Shown one piece after another: positions 1 to 6,540 of a stretch of DNA of 6,540 bases (positions within the stretch are counted from its first letter, which is position 1; each line of letters begins with the position of its first letter). Where the stretch lies: assembly GCA_913054415.1 (NCBI GenBank), contig CAJXII010000086.1, positions 1-6,540 of the forward strand, written 5' to 3'. This DNA comes from an uncultured Arcobacter sp. (lineage in GTDB: Bacteria; Campylobacterota; Campylobacteria; Campylobacterales; Arcobacteraceae). The translations under genes and the position numbers were made by a program. Below the pieces are notes generated by a model. That model saw only the letters and a program-made list of their open reading frames with translations, was not told the DNA's origin and did no database searches.

Positions 1-1
1 G

Positions 2-73
2 TATATAAAGAACTACACTAAAGCTATGAAATTGTTCATTGTGCAGTGGTCTCATTATTATAGAATAAAATAA
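2..73 (+). other. Possible 3' end of an upstream gene (24-codon open frame, weak)
   Basis: One forward frame is open from the window edge to a TAA at 71-73, giving 23 residues rich in aromatic and basic amino acids (it includes KAMKLFIVQWSHYY). This could be the C-terminal tail of a gene lying to the left. An open stretch this short is weak evidence even in AT-rich DNA, and I recognise no family. The opposite strand also has an ATG-led frame (ATG at the complement of 54-56) open to the window edge, so the direction is not settled. Confidence 0.2.
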
Positions 74-109
74 AATCTAAAATTAATCAAAATCAAAGTT
101 GATATATTT

Positions 110-115
110 TATAAT
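110..115 (+). promoter_or_regulatory. -10 box of the efflux operon promoter
   Basis: A perfect TATAAT lies 26 bases upstream of the repressor start codon, in a very AT-rich stretch. No good -35 hexamer sits 16-18 bases before it; TTAATC at 83-88 is too far. This fits Campylobacterota sigma-70 promoters, where the -10 dominates and the -35 is poorly conserved. Transcription would start near 121-124, inside the inverted repeat. It is the only convincing promoter for the four genes that follow. Confidence 0.6.
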
Positions 116-131
116 TAACTAGTTAGTTAAT
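114..131. promoter_or_regulatory. Inverted repeat, probable operator of the TetR-family repressor
   Basis: The two arms ATTAACT (114-120) and AGTTAAT (125-131) are perfect reverse complements separated by AGTT. An overlapping, slightly imperfect palindrome is centred between 120 and 121. The site overlaps the last bases of the -10 box and the expected transcription start, where a bound dimer would block RNA polymerase. TetR-family dimers usually bind palindromes of roughly 15-20 bp next to their own gene, so size and place fit autorepression. Binding by the adjacent repressor is inferred. Confidence 0.6.
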
Positions 132-141
132 AAGGAATATA

Positions 142-777
142 ATGTCAAATAAAAAAAGAGATTCTTACCAAACATCCCATACGATTTTATCTAATGCTAA
201 GGTACTTTTTTCTAAATATGGATTTAGTGCTACATCTATGGATATGTTGGCTGAAAAATCAAATATTAATAAAGCTATGATTTTTTATTATTTTAAAAAT
301 AAGCAAGGGCTTTATGAAGCTGTTTTAGTAGATATACTAAAAGATATGACAAATATAATAGAGAAAAATATCAAAGATATATCTAATCCAAAAGAGCAAT
401 TAGAAAGCTTCATATCTACTTATGCTACATTTGCTTATAAACATCCATATTTTCCATCTATTTTATTAAAAGAGTTAAGCACAAGTAGTGCTGTATTAAG
501 TGATATATTATTTGAAAATATGCAAATGCTTTATAAGCTTTTTAGTCATATTATTCAAGCTGGTAAAGAGCAAAAATATTTTTATGATACAAATCCTATG
601 ATGTTGTATTTTATGATAATAGGAAGTTTAAATCTAATGATTACAACAAAAGAGATTAGGCTAAAAGCTGCACAAAATAGTGATATTGACACTTGTGCAG
701 ATTGTGATATTGAAACTATATCTCAATATTTGATCAAAAAAGTAAATATATTATTAGGAAAAGATGATGAAAATTAA
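142..777 (+). CDS. TetR/AcrR-family transcriptional repressor of the efflux operon
   Basis: A 211-residue DNA-binding regulator, normal length for the family. The N-terminal helix-turn-helix covers about residues 11-57, with the usual signature: FSKYGFSATSMDMLAE, then the recognition helix and IFYYFKNKQGLYEAVL. Residues from about 60 onward form the variable, mostly helical ligand-binding and dimer domain. AAGGA at 132-136 lies 5 bases before the ATG and supports this start. It is the first gene of the operon, overlaps the channel gene by 14 bases, and follows an 18-bp palindrome over the -10 box, so it most likely represses itself and the pump genes and lets go when it binds a small molecule. 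An unusual detail is a CxxC pair near the C-terminus (Cys185 and Cys188, TCADC), which might respond to metal or redox state. The family and role are well supported; the inducer is unknown. Confidence 0.92.
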   Translation: MSNKKRDSYQTSHTILSNAKVLFSKYGFSATSMDMLAEKSNINKAMIFYYFKNKQGLYEAVLVDILKDMTNIIEKNIKDISNPKEQLESFISTYATFAYKHPYFPSILLKELSTSSAVLSDILFENMQMLYKLFSHIIQAGKEQKYFYDTNPMMLYFMIIGSLNLMITTKEIRLKAAQNSDIDTCADCDIETISQYLIKKVNILLGKDDEN

Positions 778-2053
778 AATTATAATACTAAGTGTAGCAA
801 CAGCTATTAGCCTTCAAGCTACTACAATTACAGAGCTTTTTGAAGCTATCAATAAGCAACCATCTACAAAAATAGATGAGTTAAACCAAAAGATGTCACA
901 AACATCTCAAGATAAAATAGATTCAACTTCATATCCAACTTTAGATATATTTGGGAACTATACACATTATAGTAGCCCTACAAATCTTTTGCCACTTGAT
1001 CCTATTGAAACTGCAAATTTAACAGCTAAAAATAAAGGAATACCATTTGCAACTACAATTCAAAAAGTTGGAGTATTATTTAATATGCCGCTTTATATCA
1101 AAGAGTTAAAATCGTTAAGCTTAAAAGCTAAACATCTTGCAAATAGTGCAAAACTGAAAAAAAAGTTAAACTTTTTTACAAAAGAGGCTAGTATAGTTGG
1201 AGCAAATAGTAATTTACAATATTTAGAAAATCTCTTAAAAGCTCTAAACTCTACAAAAAGATCTGTATTAAATACAAAGCAAGAGATAGAAATATCTGTC
1301 AAAAGTGGAAGGATGGCTGGAATTGCACTTGATAAAATCAATCAAAAGCTTAATGAATTAGATATAAATATTAATAATGTAAAAATACAAAGATTAAATC
1401 TAATCTCAACTATTAGAAAACTTACTAATATTACTTTAGACCAAAGTGTATCTATGCAGTTAAGAAATAATATAGATTATCAAACTGGTGATATTTTTGC
1501 CATAAAACCTTTAGAGGAAAATCTAAAAGCCTCAACAGAGGATTTAAAAGCTACACAAGAGAAACAAAACTCATTTAAAGTTGCTTTTAGTGCTATGTGG
1601 AGTAGAAATTATGCTCAAAAAGATATAAGGCTACATGATGATATATCAGAGGATTATGGTTATTATCAAATTGGTATCTCTTATCCATTATACAATAAAT
1701 CTAGCAATGTAGATATACAACTAAAAAAAATAGAGTTATTAAAAAATAAAATGAAACTTAAACAAACAGAGCAAGAACTTAAATCTGATATAAAAAATAT
1801 CTTGACTCAGTTGCCATTGCTAGAGAAATCTATAGTTTTAACAAAACAAAATATAGATAAACAACAAAATCTTTTAAAGTTTGCAAAAGTCTCTTTTAAA
1901 CAAGGCAGAATGACACAAGAGAATTATTTAGATTATGAAGATGGTGTGCTAAATGCAAAAGCAAAATACTATGAAGCTATATCTTCAAGATGGCAAAGTG
2001 TAGCAAAATTAACAGTGATTTATGGGATAAATCTAAAAGGGGTAATAAAATGA
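764..2053 (+). CDS. TolC-like outer-membrane efflux channel protein
   Basis: A 429-residue outer-membrane efflux protein (OEP family) expected to form a trimeric beta-barrel with a long periplasmic helical tunnel that docks with the adaptor and RND pump. The N-terminus is a signal peptide: basic MMKIK, a hydrophobic core to about residue 17, and likely cleavage after LQA (residue 19). The mature protein shows the two-fold repeat of the family, about residues 22-215 and 235-425. Each half is rich in long Lys/Leu/Gln/Asn helices with strand segments such as the ones around SAMWSRN and YYQIGISYPLY. Length is at the short end for TolC relatives. Two adjacent ATGs exist at 764 and 767; the AGGA at 756-759 is better spaced (7 bases) for 767, so the true start may be one codon later. 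The first bases lie inside the repressor gene and the end overlaps the adaptor start, which points to translational coupling. It is probably a dedicated exit duct for this pump. Confidence 0.9.
   Translation: MMKIKIIILSVATAISLQATTITELFEAINKQPSTKIDELNQKMSQTSQDKIDSTSYPTLDIFGNYTHYSSPTNLLPLDPIETANLTAKNKGIPFATTIQKVGVLFNMPLYIKELKSLSLKAKHLANSAKLKKKLNFFTKEASIVGANSNLQYLENLLKALNSTKRSVLNTKQEIEISVKSGRMAGIALDKINQKLNELDININNVKIQRLNLISTIRKLTNITLDQSVSMQLRNNIDYQTGDIFAIKPLEENLKASTEDLKATQEKQNSFKVAFSAMWSRNYAQKDIRLHDDISEDYGYYQIGISYPLYNKSSNVDIQLKKIELLKNKMKLKQTEQELKSDIKNILTQLPLLEKSIVLTKQNIDKQQNLLKFAKVSFKQGRMTQENYLDYEDGVLNAKAKYYEAISSRWQSVAKLTVIYGINLKGVIK
2036..2052 (+). promoter_or_regulatory. RBS and ATGA junction that set the adaptor start
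   Basis: AAAAGGGG at 2035-2042 precedes ATG 2050-2052 by about 7 bases. The ATG overlaps the TGA stop (2051-2053) of the channel gene as ATGA. The frame stays open 20 codons further up, to an ATG at 1990, but that start lies deep inside the channel gene and would put a polar segment before the membrane anchor, so 2050 is preferred. Confidence 0.75.
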
Positions 2054-3096
2054 GAAAATATCTAAACTATATAGTTGTATTAGCAGTAATAGCAATACTT
2101 GTAATTGGTGGTAAAAAATTAATAGCACTAAAACAACACAAAGAGGCTTCAAAACCTGTAGCAAAAACTTATTCTTTGCATATTAAAGCTATAAAAGTTC
2201 AATCTAAAAACAATAGATTAACTTTACCATATTTAGCACTTACAAAATCAAATGATGATGTAAAAATAAGCTCAAAAATAAGTGCAAGGATTAATTATAT
2301 AGCAAAAAGTGGTAAAAGAATTAAAAAAGGGCAAGTTATAGTCAAACTAGATCAAAATGATCTTAAATCAAAACTAAATGCTCTAAACTCACAAATAGCA
2401 TCTAAAAAAATTGCTTTAAAAAATATGTTATCAACTCATCAAAGAACATTAGAACTTCTAAAAGTAAAAGGTGCTTCACAAGAACAATCTGATAAAGAAG
2501 TGACAAATATTGTCACACTAAAAGCTGCTCTTAATGGATTAAAACAAGATAAAATAGCTTTAAAAAATACTTTATCTTATGCTAATATCAAAGCACCAGT
2601 TGATGGTATAGTAACAAGATTGGCAAATATAGGAGATATTGCTATGATGGGAAAACCTTTGGTTTCTATAAGTGCCAATTCAAACAGCTATTTGCTTATA
2701 AGACTTCCAAGTGATATAAAAGCAACAGCAGTAATTTTTAATAAAAAACTTTATAAAATAAATGCTTTAAATACTACAAACAATGGACTTTTAGAATATA
2801 TTGCAAATATAGATGAAAGTGTAGTTGCTAACCAAAGAGTAGATGTAGATATTGTAATATATGATCAAAAAGGTTATATGCTTCCTCATGATGCTATTTT
2901 AAATAGAGATGGTAAAAGTTTTGTATTAGTTGTAAAAGATCATAAAGCAGTAGCAAAGCAAGTAAAAATAGTAGCTAATGCTCAACAAGGAGTGATCGTA
3001 GATAATATTACCAATGAGGATATGATCGTAGTAGCAAAACAAGATATATTATTAAAACTTCTTACAGGAATTAATGTAGAAGTTATCAAGGAATAA
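2050..3096 (+). CDS. RND efflux periplasmic adaptor (membrane fusion protein, HlyD/AcrA-like)
   Basis: A 348-residue adaptor that links the inner-membrane RND transporter to the outer-membrane channel. Residues 7-21 form one hydrophobic N-terminal segment after MRKYLNY; no lipobox cysteine is present, so it is probably held by an uncleaved membrane anchor and not by lipid. The first half of the lipoyl/barrel-sandwich domain is at about 70-101 (ISSKISARINYIAKSGKRIKKGQ). A helical hairpin follows at about 103-177. The second lipoyl half carries the typical KAPVDGIVTRLANIGD at 181-196. About 212-290 should be the beta-barrel domain and 290-348 the membrane-proximal domain. Length is slightly shorter than AcrA-type adaptors, mainly from compact C-terminal domains. 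It overlaps the channel gene by 4 bases and ends 3 bases before the transporter, so the three proteins should be made together. No break or missing domain is seen. Confidence 0.9.
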   Translation: MRKYLNYIVVLAVIAILVIGGKKLIALKQHKEASKPVAKTYSLHIKAIKVQSKNNRLTLPYLALTKSNDDVKISSKISARINYIAKSGKRIKKGQVIVKLDQNDLKSKLNALNSQIASKKIALKNMLSTHQRTLELLKVKGASQEQSDKEVTNIVTLKAALNGLKQDKIALKNTLSYANIKAPVDGIVTRLANIGDIAMMGKPLVSISANSNSYLLIRLPSDIKATAVIFNKKLYKINALNTTNNGLLEYIANIDESVVANQRVDVDIVIYDQKGYMLPHDAILNRDGKSFVLVVKDHKAVAKQVKIVANAQQGVIVDNITNEDMIVVAKQDILLKLLTGINVEVIKE

Positions 3097-3102
3097 GATA
3101 TG
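3088..3102 (+). promoter_or_regulatory. RBS of the RND transporter gene
   Basis: AAGGA at 3088-3092 sits 7 bases before ATG 3100-3102 and lies within the last codons of the adaptor gene. This confirms the transporter start. With a stop-to-start gap of only 3 bases, it suggests coupled translation. Confidence 0.7.
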
Positions 3103-6100
3103 ATATTTGAATATTTTTACAAAAGACCATATCTACTTTATAGTATCATATTTTCATTTTTCATTATAGGTATTATTGGACTTTTTACACTACCTAAAAA
3201 TCTTTTTCCAGATGCAAATCCAGCAAAAGTAGTAGTTATTACTAAAGTTCCAGGTGCTACTGCTAAAGTTGTAGCTTCAACTGTATCAAAACCAATAGAA
3301 CAAGAGCTTTCAAGATTGGGACTTGTAACAGATGTAAGTAGTGTCAATGTAGCTAATATGTCAATAGTAAGTGTTGAATTTGGTTATAAAAAAACTCTAA
3401 ATGCTGCTGCAGTTGATGTAGCTAATGCACTAAATATTGCAAAAGCAAAGATGCCACAAGGGTTGAACCCAGCTATCTATACAGCGGGTGATTTTACACT
3501 TCCTGTAGATGTTATATCACTTAGTCCTAAAAACAAAAATATTAACCTAGGTGAGATTAGAAAAATAGCAGATAGTTTTATTAAGCCTTATTTATTATCT
3601 GATAAAAATATAGGTAATGTAGAGGTTTTTGGAGGTTATCAAAGCTCTATTAATATTGAGATAGATCCATTTAAAGCTAAAAAATATAATATTGACTTTG
3701 CAAATATTGTTAAAGTGATTATGGCACAAAACAAAGATATTCCAGTAGGATTTATCAAAGGAAAAAATAGTTTCTATACAGTTACAATATATGGAGAAAA
3801 AGATAATGTTTTAAATCTTCAAAATTTGCTTATTCAACCAAATGTTCGATTAAAAGATGTAGCAAGTGTAAAATGGGGATATCAAAAAAGAGTATCAGGC
3901 TATATAGGAAATGGTAAAGATTCTATAGCACTTGCAATTCAAAGAGCTCCAAAAGGAAGTGTTTTAGATGTAAGTAATGCAGCAAGAGAGCAGGTGAAAA
4001 AACTAGAACAAAAATATCCAAATATTAAATTTGAGATTAGTGATACTCAAAGAGATCTAATAGAACAAGCAAATAGCAATATGCTAGAAGCTCTAAGAGA
4101 TGCTATATTTTTTACACTTATAGTTATTATGATATTTTTAGGAAATTTTAGAGCTATTATAGCTGCAGGATTATCTATACCTATGGTATTTTTTACAACT
4201 ATTGCTATTATTTGGCTAACAGGTGGAGAGTTAAATATTGTAATTTATACAGCTATAATTTTAGCACTTGGTATGCTAACAGATGATGCAGTTGTGGTGC
4301 TAGAAAATATAGAAAGACATCTTATAGAGACAAAAGAGGATCTTCAAACTGCCATAAAACACGGAACAAAAGAGGTGTTAAGCCCTGTGTTTGCAGGAAC
4401 ATTAGCAACTATTGCTATACTATTTCCTTTGATGTTTATAGGTGGATTTCCACAAAAAATCTTCAAACCACTAATAGAGACATTAATTATAGCACTAATG
4501 GTGAGTTATTTTTTATCTATCACATTTATACCGCTTTTATCTTCATATCTATATAAAAATGGGGTAGGAAAAACAAAAATAGAAAAAGGTTTTGAGTGGT
4601 TTTATCAACACACAATAGGAAAACTTGTAGCACCTTATGAGGGGATTATTAAGTTTTCAAATAATGGATGGAAGATAATTAGAAGAATAATTTTAACTGT
4701 GGGTGTTATAGCATTTTTAATTTTTAGTATGAAAAATGTTATGCCAACTATTGGTAAAGATTCTATGCCACCTATGGATACAGGAATTATCAAAGCTCAA
4801 ATAGCTTTTAGTGCAAATGAAACAGTTGATAGTTCAGAAAAAAAACTACAACCTTTTTTAAAATGGTTAGATAAACAACCTTGGCTTCAAAGAAGTTCTA
4901 TAGCATTTGGTAGTGAAGCTGGAGTTTTAAGTTTGGGAAGTGGAAATCTACCAACAGAAGCTACAATTACAATCAATGCAGTTAATAGATTTGAACGAAA
5001 ACAAACTATTTGGGAACTTGAAAATCTAATAAGAGATCAAATAGCAAAACTTCAAGGAGTTAAGCGAAATGATGTGTTTGATTTTGGAGCAACAGCACTA
5101 AGCAGTATAAAAGCTACAGTTGATACAAGAATAAGCTCAGCAAATCTCGATGGATTGGCTCAATATTCAAAAAAAGTGGCAAATGCTATGAAAACTGTAA
5201 GTGGTCTTACATCTGTTTCAACTAGCTGGGATAAAGATTTTACAGAGTATATAATAGATATCAATAGAAACAAAGCTTTAAAATATGGGCTTACTCCTTA
5301 TAATGTAGCTATGCAAATACCTATAAAAGGGGAAATAGCATCTCTTAATGCCAACTTGGATTCTATGAAAACACAATATGTTAGGATTTATCTAAAAGAT
5401 AGATTTACAAAAAATTTAGAAACATTAAAGCTATTGCCTATTAGCACCAAATATGGACAAATCCCACTTAGTCAAATAGCAACTATTAAAAAAAGTTTAA
5501 CTTTTGCAAAAATAGAAAGAGATAATCTACTTTATAGTATAGATGTCAATGGATATAGAGCAAAAAGACCTGTAACACATCTAACAGATGATACTATAGA
5601 AGCACTAAAAAATCTTAAAAATGATAATATGATAATCACACAATCAGGAGATATAGCATCTATAAATGATAGTTTTGCAAGAATGTTAAAAGCAATAGGC
5701 TTAGGTGTAATTATACTTATTATGAGTTTAATAGCTATTTATAGAAGTGTAAGAATGGCATTTATTATGATACTTGTGCTTCCTTTTTCATTAATAGGAG
5801 CTTCGTGGAGTATGCTAATTTTTGATAAGCCTAGTTGTATGCCATCACTTTTAGGAATATTGCTTTTATTTGGTATTATTATCAAAAATGCAGTATTGTT
5901 AATAGATTTTTATCAAGCAAATAAAGAAAAAGGCAAAGATAGTTTTACAAGTGCTATAGATAGTGTAACAATCAGATTTAGACCTGTAATGATGACTGCA
6001 TTTGGAACAATAGCTGGTATGATACCAATAGCACTAGAACAAGCAGTAGGACTTGAAAGACTTTCTCCTTTAGCAGATGTTGCTATTGGTGGGCTTTTAA

Positions 6101-6165
6101 TAGGAACTTTGCTTACACTTGTGTATGTTCCTATGTATGCTTATATTTTTGATAAAAAAGGTTAG
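3100..6165 (+). CDS. RND-family proton-driven efflux transporter (AcrB-like permease)
   Basis: A 1021-residue inner-membrane pump, close to the usual 1020-1050 of the family, built as two homologous halves. TM1 is about residues 10-31, followed by the first periplasmic porter domain (about 35-330) and TM2-TM6 (about 334-350, 353-373, 379-400, 426-448, 455-482). TM7 is near 530-546, followed by the second porter domain (about 550-860) and TM8-TM12 (about 864-1016). The proton-relay residues are in place: Asp395-Asp396 in TM4 (GMLTDDAVVVLENIERH) and Lys929 in TM10 (IIIKNAVLLIDF), matching AcrB D407/D408 and K940. RFRPVMMTAFGTIAGMIPIAL near the C-terminus is the conserved loop and TM11 motif. 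The DDAVVVLENIER form resembles HAE-type drug/hydrophobe exporters more than the heavy-metal CusA/CzcA type, but the sequence does not fix the substrate. It is the last gene of the operon, and the stop codon lies inside the terminator stem. The reading frame is intact throughout. Confidence 0.94.
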   Translation: MIFEYFYKRPYLLYSIIFSFFIIGIIGLFTLPKNLFPDANPAKVVVITKVPGATAKVVASTVSKPIEQELSRLGLVTDVSSVNVANMSIVSVEFGYKKTLNAAAVDVANALNIAKAKMPQGLNPAIYTAGDFTLPVDVISLSPKNKNINLGEIRKIADSFIKPYLLSDKNIGNVEVFGGYQSSINIEIDPFKAKKYNIDFANIVKVIMAQNKDIPVGFIKGKNSFYTVTIYGEKDNVLNLQNLLIQPNVRLKDVASVKWGYQKRVSGYIGNGKDSIALAIQRAPKGSVLDVSNAAREQVKKLEQKYPNIKFEISDTQRDLIEQANSNMLEALRDAIFFTLIVIMIFLGNFRAIIAAGLSIPMVFFTTIAIIWLTGGELNIVIYTAIILALGMLTDDAVVVLENIERHLIETKEDLQTAIKHGTKEVLSPVFAGTLATIAILFPLMFIGGFPQKIFKPLIETLIIALMVSYFLSITFIPLLSSYLYKNGVGKTKIEKGFEWFYQHTIGKLVAPYEGIIKFSNNGWKIIRRIILTVGVIAFLIFSMKNVMPTIGKDSMPPMDTGIIKAQIAFSANETVDSSEKKLQPFLKWLDKQPWLQRSSIAFGSEAGVLSLGSGNLPTEATITINAVNRFERKQTIWELENLIRDQIAKLQGVKRNDVFDFGATALSSIKATVDTRISSANLDGLAQYSKKVANAMKTVSGLTSVSTSWDKDFTEYIIDINRNKALKYGLTPYNVAMQIPIKGEIASLNANLDSMKTQYVRIYLKDRFTKNLETLKLLPISTKYGQIPLSQIATIKKSLTFAKIERDNLLYSIDVNGYRAKRPVTHLTDDTIEALKNLKNDNMIITQSGDIASINDSFARMLKAIGLGVIILIMSLIAIYRSVRMAFIMILVLPFSLIGASWSMLIFDKPSCMPSLLGILLLFGIIIKNAVLLIDFYQANKEKGKDSFTSAIDSVTIRFRPVMMTAFGTIAGMIPIALEQAVGLERLSPLADVAIGGLLIGTLLTLVYVPMYAYIFDKKG

Positions 6166-6184
6166 TGCAAAACACTAACCTTTT
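6156..6184. terminator. Intrinsic terminator closing the efflux operon, possibly bidirectional
   Basis: GGTTAGTG (6160-6167) pairs perfectly with CACTAACC (6173-6180) around a CAAAA loop. A6156-6159 can pair with T6181-6184 to extend the stem to 12 bp. The forward U tract is short (TTTT then AA). On the minus strand the six A residues at 6154-6159 become a run of six U, so the hairpin may also stop transcription from the right. The transporter stop codon TAG (6163-6165) is part of the stem. Confidence 0.8.
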
Positions 6185-6331
6185 AACTATATAGATACTA
6201 ATGCTTCACAATTTTATCTATACTCTTCGATGGGCTACATTGTTAAATAAAAAGCAAGCCACTTAATCTAATATTCTTATTCTAAATGATAGCATAAAAT
6301 ATAAAATAAGTAAAAAATAAGGATAAATAAA
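6185..6331. other. Intergenic AT-rich stretch with no gene
   Basis: No supported coding frame lies between the terminator and the next ATG at 6332. Within it, TATAAA at 6300-6305 could serve as a -10 box for the small ORF that follows. The stretch 6220-6260, which includes GATGGGCTACATTG, is a little less AT-rich than its surroundings but matches nothing I can name. No tRNA or CRISPR pattern is seen. Confidence 0.4.
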
Positions 6332-6512
6332 ATGAGTATAAAATATTATGGAAAATTTTGTAGGTGGAGCGACCAGACCTGCACCAGTTCCACCGAGAGC
6401 TGAATTTGACTCTTTCAAATCAAATTCTAAAGCAGGTAACTCTATGAGTAAAATTATATCAAATAAAAATGATAAAAGTCAAGGGAAAAACCCAAATAAA
6501 TCCATAATATAA
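6332..6512 (+). pseudogene. Small hypothetical ORF, probably disrupted by a one-base frame change
   Basis: AAGGA at 6319-6323 lies 8 bases before ATG 6332, a good RBS and start, but this frame ends after 23 codons at TGA 6401-6403. Its second half (CRWSDQTCTSSTES) looks unlike a natural protein. The +1 frame gives a smoother product: from about 6348 it reads MENFVGGATRPAPVPPRAEF and runs 54 residues to TAA 6510-6512, with a Ser/Asn/Lys-rich tail. The ATG at 6348 has no RBS of its own. Joining the first start to the second frame near the AAAATTTT run (6352-6359) would give a protein of about 60 residues beginning MSIKYYG. One extra base in that run, a sequencing error, or two unrelated short frames would all explain this. 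I do not recognise the protein. The codons ACC, CCG and GCG in its middle are unusual beside the upstream genes. Confidence 0.3.
6363..6394 (+). repeat. GC-rich inverted repeat able to form an RNA hairpin
   Basis: GGTGGAGC (6363-6370) can pair with GTTCCACC (6387-6394): 8 bp including one G-U pair, around a 16-base loop. The surrounding patch (about 6360-6402) is mostly G and C while the rest of the window is far more AT-rich. It lies inside the disrupted small ORF, so the composition may reflect a Gly/Pro/Ala-rich peptide or a structured RNA. No U run follows, so it is not a terminator. Confidence 0.35.
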
Positions 6513-6540
6513 AATCTACCATCCAATTCTAAAAAAGTAT
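6513..6540. other. Right edge, nothing recognised
   Basis: The last bases have no start codon and no recognised motif. On the minus strand a frame enters from the right edge and meets a TGA at 6485-6487, too short to call as a gene. Confidence 0.3.

Noticed and set aside
1093..1341. 82-residue minus-strand open frame inside the channel gene
   Set aside because: It lies fully antisense to a well-supported gene, its Phe/Leu/Ser-rich composition is what the complement of Lys/Asn-rich coding gives, and no RBS or domain supports it.
1990..2049. Longer adaptor start, 20 codons upstream
   Set aside because: It would overlap the channel gene by 64 bases and add a polar stretch before the membrane anchor, while ATG 2050 has a good RBS and an ATGA junction.
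3138..3347. 69-residue minus-strand open frame inside the transporter gene
   Set aside because: It is antisense to conserved RND sequence and is a shadow of its codon pattern, with no motif of its own.
6352..6360. AAATTTT as a programmed -1 frameshift site
   Set aside because: The heptamer is in phase with the 6348 frame, so a -1 slip would lead from the protein-like frame into the one that stops at 6401, the opposite of what would be useful. The frame that has the RBS would need +1.
6363..6394. tRNA or tmRNA fragment
   Set aside because: No complete acceptor, D, anticodon and T arm set or TTCGA-type T loop can be placed on either strand; only a single hairpin is visible.
6268..6486. Minus-strand open frame of about 70 codons containing ALGGTGAGLVAPPT
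   Set aside because: It has no ATG near its beginning and no visible RBS, is preceded by an in-frame TGA, and ends in low-complexity AT-rich translation. It could be part of a broken gene, but I cannot support it over the plus-strand frame.
1..6540. CRISPR array or novel defence system
   Set aside because: No regularly spaced direct repeats are seen, and every substantial gene belongs to a recognised efflux or regulator family.

Overview
The window is strongly AT-rich: Arg is mostly AGA, Ile often ATA, and Lys/Asn are abundant. It carries inner-membrane, periplasmic and outer-membrane parts of a Gram-negative efflux pump. The base composition, the AAGGA-type ribosome binding sites and the gene style fit a low-GC Campylobacterota such as the Arcobacter group. 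That placement is inferred from composition and gene style, not from a marker gene.

Layout: positions 1-141 hold the far end of something upstream, a clear TATAAT -10 box and an 18-bp inverted repeat that overlaps it. Positions 142-6165 are four genes in one direction with almost no space between them: a TetR-family repressor, a TolC-like outer-membrane channel, a periplasmic adaptor (membrane fusion protein) and an RND inner-membrane transporter of 1021 residues. The first two genes overlap by 14 bases, the next two overlap as ATGA, and the last two are 3 bases apart. A strong hairpin terminator that includes the transporter stop codon closes the operon at 6156-6184. From 6185 to 6540 there is no well-supported gene. 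It holds a promoter-like and RBS-preceded ATG leading into a frame-disrupted small ORF, with a GC-rich patch of about 45 bases able to form a hairpin.

How it works together: the transporter takes substrates from the inner membrane or periplasm using proton flow, the adaptor bridges the periplasm, and the TolC-like protein forms the exit duct. The TetR protein probably binds the palindrome over its own promoter and so controls all four genes, with release on binding a pump substrate or related signal. The substrate cannot be read from the sequence. This is a recognisable, complete and apparently intact tripartite efflux operon, not a new kind of system. The least explained part is the last 200 bases.
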